Source of the DNA: Heterohyrax brucei
Taxonomy: Eukaryota; Chordata; Mammalia; Hyracoidea; Procaviidae
Assembly (NCBI GenBank): GCA_028571685.1
Contig: CM053152.1
Span: 20,158,001 to 20,222,000, forward strand
DNA length: 64,000 nt
Reading direction: 5' to 3'
A program made the position numbers and the translations under genes. The notes beneath the pieces were generated by a model, which worked only from the letters and a program-made list of their open reading frames with translations, ran no database searches and was not told where the DNA came from. This document shows positions 57,404 to 64,000 of the stretch, piece by piece; position 1 is the stretch's first letter; each line of letters starts with the position of its first letter.

Positions 57404-57880
57404 TATTTTAGTCACCTGGCAGATGGCTTTAACAAAAAAAAAAGTTTATTCTCTGACAATCCAGTAGGCTAGAAGTCCAAATTCAAGGTGCCAGCTCCAA
57501 GAGAAGTCTTTATTTCTCTGTAGGCTGTGGAGGAAGGTCATCATCATCAGTCCTCTTTGGTCTGGTAGCATCTCAGCACAGGAACTTCTGGTCCAAAGAA
57601 CATGCTTTGTGACTGGTGCTACTTTCTTGGTAGTATGAGGGTTCCTCTGTGTATCTTCTTGCTTCTCTCTTTTACTTCTCAAAAGAGATTGGCTTAAGAT
57701 ACTATCTAATCTTGTAGCTCTCATCAGTATAACTGCCACTAATCCATCGTAGTGATGGGATTTAAATTACATAGGAAAATCTCATCAAATGACAAAATGA
57801 TGGAGAGTCACCCAATATAGTGAATCATTGCCTAGCCAAGTTGACACATGTTTTGGGGGCATACATTTCAGTCTGTGACA
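57404..57880 (-). mobile_element. MaLR/MLT1-like LTR, antisense
   Basis: 'tcaaggtgccagctccaaga', 'ggctgtggaggaaggtcatc', 'gctactttcttggtagtatg', 'gagattggcttaagatacta', ending 'catttcagtctgtgaca'. A short A-run replaces part of the low-coordinate end. Confidence 0.82.
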
Positions 57881-58068
57881 GGTGGTCACATCCCTCTGTT
57901 TCCATGGCAAACATTGCTAAATGATTCCGGACATCTCCTACCCTGTGTTGGCTTCAGAACTCTTCTGAAGATTGTATTCTGGACAGCCACTGCCATTCAG
58001 TTAAAATTGGCACAGGAGATGAAACATGTTTGCTTTACAAGTTTCAGATGTTGCCAGTATTACATAAA

Positions 58069-58243
58069 CAACAACAAGAAAAAACAAATTCACTGCTGTT
58101 GAGTCAATCCCAACTCATACCAACTCTATAGACAGTGTAGAACTGCCACAGAGAGTTTCCAAGGAGCACCTGGCAGATTTGAACTGCTGACCTTTTGGTT
58201 AGCAGCTGTAGCACTTAACCACTATGCCACCAGGGTTTCCATG
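58069..58243 (-). mobile_element. AfroSINE (antisense) with 9-bp target-site duplication
   Basis: Exact 'ttacataaa' at 58060-58068 and 58244-58252. It starts with a (caa)n tail complement, then 'cactgctgttgagtcaatcc', and the head ends 'aaccactatgccaccagggt'. Confidence 0.95.
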
Positions 58244-58479
58244 TTACATAAAGATAATATGTTAGTGGTGTTGAAAAAGTGATGCTGAAACAGAAGTAAC
58301 TGCAATGGAAAATATTTAATCTTTAATGAAGTTTGTTCTATGAGATGATAAAACATTTAGTTAATTAAGGTTGCTTAATACAAAGAGAAAAAATAGCCTT
58401 ATAATAATTAAGAAAACATATTTTAAAACATATTTCAAAATATGTTTAATTATAACTTGGTTAACCGCAATGTCATGGA

Positions 58480-59440
58480 CAAAGTAGGAAGGTTCTGGGC
58501 CAACTTTACTCATGGATTCAAACAAGAGTAGGGGCAGGAGGGTGGAGAGCAGACATAATTCCAGGGAGGGATAGACATAGGGGTGTTACTGTTGTAAAGT
58601 AGTTGACCTCAGAGAAGTCCATCATGGCATGACTGTTTGATGAGCAAGTCTGGTGGTTGGTTTTAACCACTGATTTTTGGTCTGTGAATTGGGACTACTA
58701 AGAGTAGTGATATTAGTAGTGGCTGAACCTGCCTAGCTTCAAGGGGGATAATACAAATCAAGATCAGCCCAAAGCCAAGACAAATGTAGAGTAAAACTCA
58801 AATTCCTAAAAAAAAAAAAAAAAAGACCAGTCTTAATGGACCAGTAGAGACTAGATGAACCCCTGGAAGTATCACCCTAAGATACTCTTTAAACTTTGGG
58901 ACTCAAAACATTTTCAGAGATAACCTTTCAGATAGCCCATATAATAAATAGCATCACCTGTGAGTATTGTGCTCCTCAAAATAGTTGTCTAGGTGAAACC
59001 AAATGGTTAACATTTACCCCAGACCAAAGCTGAGAAGGCTAGATCAGGGAAGCCAGAATAATGGAAACAGACCACCAGAATGTTGATATGTTGTGAAGAC
59101 TAACCAACGTTATTGCATAATACATGTGTTGTAATTAAGTGCTGTCGAGTCAGTTCTGACTCACTGTGGTCTTATGTACAGCAGAACCAAACATTTCCCA
59201 CTGCTGTGCCTTCCTCACAATCACTGCTATGTTTGAATCCATTGTTGCAACCACTGTGTCAGTCTATTTCATGGAAGTTCTTCCTTTTTGCTGACCGTCT
59301 GCTTCACTAAGTGTGGTGTCCTTCTCTAGGACTCTTCCCCTCCTGATAATAATATGTATAGAAATTATGAAATGAGAGCCTAATATCTGGTATAAACTCT
59401 CACCCCAAACACAAAATATTCAAAATGCGACGAACAAAGT
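58480..59440 (+). mobile_element. Older L1 3' UTR, sense, split by an RTE fragment
   Basis: 'agaccagtcttaatggacca', 'caccctaagatactctttaa', 'gtgctcctcaaaatagttgt' and, after the RTE insert, 'tataaactctcaccccaaac' follow one 3' UTR. An A-run lies at 58808-58824. The start is uncertain. Confidence 0.6.
59130..59343 (-). mobile_element. RTE LINE 3' fragment, antisense
   Basis: 'aagtgctgtcgagtcagttc', 'cttatgtacagcagaaccaa', 'ttttgctgaccgtctgcttc' and 'gtgtggtgtccttctctagg' are the same part of the RTE as 55736-55948. Confidence 0.88.
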
Positions 59441-60189
59441 ACAGCCAAAAAAGATCATTATTATGCTGATTCCTAGGAGGTGGAGGTCAGACATACCTCC
59501 ACCCTACATCCTTTTTAACAATTTTTGACAGCAGCCATCCTTCCCATGGCTCTCTCTGCTTCTTTTCTGTGTTCAATAATCCATTGCAATAACATGCTGA
59601 AGTCACAGACCATACATACAATTAAATGGTTTATAAAGGAAGCAGCAGGGTCCAACTCATAGTCAGGATTAACAGGCTATAATTCAAGATCAGAACCAGG
59701 AAGCACACAGACAAAATCTCTCTTTAGTGCAGGAAGATGTACTCTTGGCTTCCTGAGGAGCGTTTTCTGTCTGAGGACAGGCTTCTCTTGGCCCTGCCTT
59801 CTCTCACTTTCAGCTTTGCCACTAGGCCCCTTTCCAGGCCTGCCACCGCTAGCTCTGCTGCTTGGTTCCTAGACCTCTCACTGTTTTCAGTGTTACAGCC
59901 GTTGGCCAGTGCTACAGCTATTTTAGGACATTCCTTGCCTCCTTTCTCTCTCTGCTTCTCCCTGTCTTCCTCCCTTGTTCCCTCCCTCGCTTCCTCCTTT
60001 TTCCCCTCCCTGCGTCCCTCCCTCTCTTCTTTTTGTTTGCTCAAACCTCTATGGGATTGACTGTATGTAGGCACAGATTCCTCATAGATTCAAGGAATGG
60101 CTCTCCCACCAGAGCCGTGAACTGACCAGTACCATCTTGGTGGGTCACAGATACCTCATTTGTATAGTAGGCGTAGCTGGGCCACAACT
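59441..60189. other. Unassigned interval with a polypyrimidine tract
   Basis: I cannot assign 59441-59930. A C/T-rich tract spans about 59935-60035 ('cttcctcccttgttccctcc' style), and its complement yields an artefactual Glu/Arg/Lys-rich frame. The flanks resemble no repeat I can name. Confidence 0.5.
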
Positions 60190-60350
60190 CACCTCATTTG
60201 CATAGCTGTATCTTAAGTGGCTGCTTGCAAGTTTTTAAGACCCAGATGCTTCTCACCTACATTAGGATGCAGAACAAGATCTTTATGAACTCTTTTATGA
60301 CAGTTGACCTAGATGTCCTATGAGACCAGAGTCCCAAACCTTCACTCTCA
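60190..60350 (-). mobile_element. L1 3' UTR fragment, antisense
   Basis: 'gtggctgcttgcaagttttt' then 'aagacccagatgcttctcac' and 'cagttgacctagatgtccta' are landmarks of the shared 3' UTR. Only about 160 bp remains. Confidence 0.65.
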
Positions 60351-60446
60351 ATATCTCAGTCCCACAAGTTGTTAATGTCTTAAAAATTTTCCATAACTGA
60401 GTCCCATATGCAGTATTATATGTGTGTGTGTCTCTGTGTGTATTTA

Positions 60447-60622
60447 CTTACCAAAAACCAAAAACAAAACCCAGTATTATTGAATTGATTCCAACTCATA
60501 GTGTTGCTATAAGACAGAGTAGAAATGCCCCATAGAGTTTCCAAAGAGTGCCTGATAGATTCAAACTGCTAGCCTTTTTGTTAGCAGTTGTAGCCCTTTA
60601 GCACTGTGCCACCAGGTTCCAA
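60447..60622 (-). mobile_element. AfroSINE, antisense
   Basis: An A-rich tail complement, then 'gattccaactcatagtgttg', 'cagagtagaaatgccccata' and 'gagtttccaaagagtgcctg', with the head at 'agcactgtgccaccaggtt'. Confidence 0.93.
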
Positions 60623-60810
60623 ATATACATACAGTAGGTATCAATATGTATGTAGGAATATCTACAACCATGCCCATTTTTGTGTGTGGGTGTACTCCTG
60701 TATGACCTCTCACACCTATTTAGCATATATATGTATATGTATCCACTCACAAATTACTGTTTATAATTGTCGTCATTGCAGGATTGTACATAGTATAGTA
60801 TTTACCATTA

Positions 60811-60922
60811 AAAAAAAAAAAAAAAAAACCCTTAGAGTTTCCAAGGAGTACCTGGCAGATTTGAACTGTTAATGTTTTGGTTAGTAGCTATAACACTTAA
60901 CCACTGCACTACCAGAGTCTCC
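60811..60922 (-). mobile_element. AfroSINE, antisense, 5' part only with A-run
   Basis: An 18-bp A-run leads directly into 'gagtttccaaggagtacctg' and the head 'aaccactgcactaccagagt'. The RTE-like tail of the SINE is missing, replaced by the A-run. Confidence 0.88.
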
Positions 60923-60959
60923 AATGGAGTAATAGAACAACAATATTACACAAGCACGC

Positions 60960-61340
60960 ATAACAGGAAGTCAGGAGATTTGGAGTCTGCTCTTAGCTCT
61001 GTGACTGACAGTGTATAACTTGATACAAGTCATTGGATGTCTCAGGATCTCAGATTAAGCCAGTTGCCATTGAGTTGGTTTTGAACATGGTGACCCCATG
61101 TGTTCCAGAGTAGAGCTGTGTTCTATCAGGTTTTCAGTGGCTGATTTTTTCGTAATTGGTTACTAGGTCTTTCTTCTGAGAAGCCTCTGAGTGGATGTGA
61201 ACTGCTAACATTTCGGTTAGCAGCTGAGTATGTTAATTGTTTGCACCATTTAGGGTTTCAGATTTCTTGTCTATGAAATGAATGAACTAATTGGGCAAGA
61301 TAATTTCTGAAGTTCCTTTAAACTCTGATGTCATGTGATT
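60960..61340 (+). mobile_element. MIR SINE split by an AfroSINE
   Basis: Left part: 'gaagtcaggagatttggagt', 'cttagctctgtgactgacag', 'acaagtcattggatgtctca'. Right part: 'gatttcttgtctatgaaatg', 'ataatttctgaagttccttt', 'aaactctgatgtcatgtgat'. These join into one MIR-type core and 3' end. Confidence 0.7.
61057..61257 (-). mobile_element. AfroSINE (antisense, long subtype) with 7-bp target-site duplication
   Basis: Exact 'tcagatt' at 61050-61056 and 61258-61264. It carries the 'ggctgattttttcgtaattg' and 'tctttcttctgagaagcctc' blocks of the long subtype. Confidence 0.88.
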
Positions 61341-61683
61341 GACATTTTATGTTCCTGGGTTGGCTTCTGGGCAGGGACTTGTAATGACAGCAATAGCAAG
61401 GTAGATGGTGACCTTTCCATATTTTCATGAGTTACTCATGGATGGTTCAAATTGATTAATCAAGAGCAGTTGTTCCTTGGGAATACTGTTTAATTATATT
61501 TGAAGTTATTTGTACTTTGAGAATTAGAAATGCCAGCGATATATCCTTCCTCACAAATATTTTTGATTGTTTTATAGGAATGCATTCTCAGCTTTGTAAC
61601 TGAGGTCACTGAAAAAGTAAAACGTATTTCTTACTTGTGCTGTTAAGTCAAATGATGTATAGTGAGATATGGTATTGTATTGA
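61341..61683. other. Unassigned interval
   Basis: No feature recognised. Confidence 0.5.
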
Positions 61684-61835
61684 CTACCCAAACCTGTTGC
61701 TGCCCAGTCATTTCTGACTCTGAGTTAACTTATAAGACAAAGTAGAACTGGGTTTCCCAGGATCTGCTGGTGTATATGAACTGCTGACCTTTTAAGTAGC
61801 AGGTGTAGTGCTTAACCATTGCACCACTAGGGCAA
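61684..61835 (-). mobile_element. AfroSINE, antisense
   Basis: 'cccaaacctgttgctgccca', 'acaaagtagaactgggtttc' and 'tgaactgctgaccttttaag', with the head 'gcttaaccattgcaccacta'. Confidence 0.9.
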
Positions 61836-62214
61836 CAGCAGCCATCAAATTTAGAATTTTAGGAATAGTCAGGCCTTTTTTTATAAAGGTGTTTGGAGGA
61901 AAGACCATTGATTTAAACTCATATCTACATTTAAATTACAGTGATTCCAAACTTTTGGTCTGATTTACTAAAGTCTCGAGACTCTTATAGAAGGAGGAGT
62001 TATCTGATGAAGGCGTTGCTGAAGCAAGTGTTGACAGTGATTTAACTCTCTCAATGTACCTACATTACCTACAGAGCTCCTTATTTGGGCAAGAATTAGT
62101 TGGTTTTCTTCTCTGATGATTCTTAGGGATCATACACTGTGACCCTGTAATGAGAAAGATTCAAGTAACAGGATTGAAAGAATCTGTTCTGTATCAATGT
62201 CTATGTACATTTTT
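61836..62214. other. Unassigned interval
   Basis: No feature recognised. Confidence 0.5.
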
Positions 62215-62690
62215 TTCTTTCTTGATTTTCTATTTAGGAAAATTTCAGACAGAAAAGTTGTAAGAATACTATGGTGAACATCCACATACTCTGTGTAGAT
62301 TTACCATTAAACCTTGTATCTGAATTGCGTGTGCCCTCTGTCCCCACATATCATTTGTGTGATGGTTGGAGACATCCTGAACTTTTCTTCGTAAGCACCT
62401 TGCCTGAAACTTCTAAGGACATTTTCCACTGCCTCTTTAAAATCACCTTTTGTTGTTAATGTAGACTGACAGAATTTTTTTAAAAACTTGCCAAGCCAAG
62501 CCAAGTGCCGTCGTACTATAATACATTCCTGTCATTATTTTGATGCTAAATTTGTCCCAAATTTGTGGGAGCTTCTTCCATGTGATTCCTATGCCCTTTT
62601 GATACCACTCTCTCCCATTCTTTGAGCACTTTATCACTTTCCAGTGCAAGCTTATCTTATAATTTCCCTCTCCAAGCCCAGGAATTGTTT
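62215..62690 (-). mobile_element. Ancient L1M 3' UTR, split by a 24-bp tail insertion
   Basis: Left part 62215-62489: 'aaatttcagacagaaaagtt', 'aacatccacatactctgtgt'. Right part 62514-62690: 'ttttgatgctaaatttgtcc', 'ccagtgcaagcttatcttat'. They read as a continuous old L1 3' UTR in reverse. Confidence 0.6.
62490..62513 (-). mobile_element. 24-bp RTE/SINE tail-only fragment
   Basis: Three 'gccaa' steps followed by 'gtgccgtcg', the antisense of '..gacggcacttggc' with a repeated 'ttggc' end. It is identical in type to the inserts at 47691-47738 and 15856-15881. No convincing target-site duplication is seen. Confidence 0.7.
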
Positions 62691-62841
62691 GATTCCAGGC
62701 ATGTCTCTGTGCAGGGAATGGGCCTAACTAAGTGTGCCCTTGCATAATGAGCTGCTTTCCTTCTCACCTTTTTGGTGGCTAGAGCTGTGATATGTAAGTT
62801 GTTTTTGTGATAAACTATAATAAAAATTTGTTGTAACTTTA

Positions 62842-63058
62842 AAAAAATTTCCTTTTGTTATTGAGAATATACACGGCAAAACATACACTAGTTTAGCAGT
62901 TTCTACATGTACAATTCAGTGACACTGATTATAATGAGTTGTGCATTTGTTCTCACCTTCCTTTATGGAGCTGTTCCTCCCCATTAACATAAACTTTCTA
63001 CCTGCATGTGTCCTATGTAATCTGTTGCTGTTGCTTCTGTGATCTCATGTTAGGTAGC
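62842..63058 (-). mobile_element. L1 3' UTR variant fragment, antisense
   Basis: 'acactagtttagcagtttct' and 'acaattcagtgacactgatt' parallel the start of 45048-45850 ('acagcagtttaacggtccca'). It is cut at 63058 by the next L1. Confidence 0.6.
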
Positions 63059-64000
63059 TCTTTATTTATTTTTATTGTGCTATAGATGAAAGTCTACAGC
63101 TCACATTAATTTATCATACAAAAATTTATACAGATATTGTTACATGATGCTAGTTGCTGTCCCCACAGTGTAGCAGCCCACTCCCCCTTTCCACCCTGGG
63201 TCTCCCCTGTTCATCCAACCAACTGCTGTCTCTTTCTGCCATCTCATCCTACTTCTGGACAGGAGCTACTCATTTAGTCTTTTGTATTTGCTTGAACTAA
63301 GAATCACACTTTAGGAAGTGTTACTTTATGTTTTATAGTCAAGTCTAACCATTGTCTGAAGAGTTGGCTTCAGGAATGTTTTTTGTTTTGGGCTAAAAGA
63401 GAGTCCGGGATCCATGTCTTCCAGGGTTCTGCCAATCACTGCGAGACCATTAAGTCTGATTTTTTCACTAAAATTTTGATTCTGCACCCCACTTTTCTCA
63501 TGTTCTGTCAGAGACCCTGTTGAGTTCCCTGTCAGGGCAGTCATTGGTGGTTGTCAGGCACCATCTTTTTCTTCTGGTCCCAAGCTGATGAGTTTCTGGT
63601 CTATGTGTTTCTTTTGTCTCTTGGGCTAGTATTTTCCTTGTGTTCTTGGCATTCTTCATTCTCCTTTGGCCCAGATGGTTTGGAACAATTGATGCATCTT
63701 AGATGGCTGCTCACAAGCTCTTAAGACTCCAGATGCTTCTCAACAAAGTGGGATGCAAAACATGTTCATGATAAACTTTGTTTTGCCATTTGACTTAGAT
63801 GAGCCCCTAAACCATGCCAGGCCCCTGCCCCTGCTGTTCTGTCCGTTGAACTGTTTTGGTTTAGTCCAGCTGTGCTGACTTCCTCTGTATTGTGTGTTGT
63901 CCTTCCGTTCACCTAAGAGAATTCTTGTTTGGTGTCTAGTTAGTGAATATCTGTCTCCCTGTCACCCTTGTAACCATCGAAGAGTGTCTTCTTCTGCATT
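63059..64000 (-). mobile_element. L1 3' UTR, antisense, running off the window
   Basis: 'ttattgtgctatagatgaaa' and 'gtctacagctcacattaatt' are at the 3' end. Then come 'agtctaaccattgtctgaag', 'gatggctgctcacaagctct' and 'taagactccagatgcttctc'. ORF2 would begin just beyond the right edge. Confidence 0.85.

Larger units (their letters stand above)
29526..64000 (+). other. SPIRE1: SPIRE1 intron 1, 5' part
   Basis: No sequence resembling the remaining KIND-domain exon (the 'LGYSQCMETEVIESLG'-like region of SPIRE1) was found on the + strand to the window end. Intron 1 therefore appears to exceed 34 kb. It is filled mostly with antisense L1s, SINEs and LTRs listed separately. Confidence 0.75.

Noticed and set aside
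59724..60074. Glu/Arg/Lys-rich 116-codon protein
   Set aside because: It is the complement of a simple polypyrimidine tract.
29526..64000. Second coding exon of SPIRE1
   Set aside because: No frame resembling the rest of the KIND domain was found. The short open frames in this range map to repeats or lack splice-site context.
1..64000. CRISPR arrays, operons, bacterial-type mobile islands or a novel multi-gene system
   Set aside because: The sequence is vertebrate in every respect (SINEs, L1, CpG island, spliced gene). No evenly spaced repeat-spacer arrays or compact gene clusters exist.

Overview
The window is mammalian genomic DNA, most likely afrotherian and probably elephant-like. The main evidence is about 20 tRNA-derived SINEs that match the AfroSINE layout: a Pol III A/B-box head, a body in which older copies keep a 'gtctgcttcc' block, and a tail reading 'gggtc.ctatgagtcggaa..gactcgacggca'. 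An RTE-clade LINE at 14056-15512 and its truncated relatives end in a related tail, which is the expected LINE/SINE partnership. L1 elements with an unusually long 3' UTR (about 1-1.7 kb) supply most of the remaining sequence. Species assignment is inference; no search was run.

The only host gene recognised is the first coding exon of SPIRE1 (actin nucleator, KIND domain) on the + strand. Its ATG is at 29198 and its splice donor follows 29525. It sits in a GC-rich island (about 28800-29660) with five GC boxes, no TATA box and a short upstream ORF at 29133-29168. Everything from 29526 to the window end reads as the start of a long intron 1; the next KIND-domain exon was not found. The 28 kb upstream of the island has no recognisable gene.

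Layout. 1-5635: 3' ends and fragments of L1, one SINE and a 32-bp minisatellite. 6173-13270: an LTR, then a long decayed sense L1 carrying two SINEs and an LTR. 13300-15512: antisense L1 3' UTR, then the RTE LINE. 15516-18630: an old L1 ORF2 carrying five SINEs. 18640-20619: remnant of a MaLR-type endogenous retrovirus. 22664-28015: two antisense L1-derived elements, one keeping only its 5' half. 28600-29831: SPIRE1 promoter and exon 1. 30331-48660: an LTR, then antisense L1s at 31277, 35524, 42522 and 46620 with nested LTRs, a mariner pair and SINEs. 48661-64000: ancient L1M, MIR, RTE, LTR and SINE fragments, a 430-bp inverted duplication, and further L1 3' UTRs.

No new enzymatic or defence system was seen. 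The most unusual items are structural: three insertions consisting only of the last 24-48 bp of the RTE/SINE tail, an inverted duplication with one arm bounded by a target-site duplication, a head-to-head mariner pair, and L1 copies with intact ends but missing interiors. Boundaries of old repeats are approximate, by roughly 5-30 bp, unless a target-site duplication is given.
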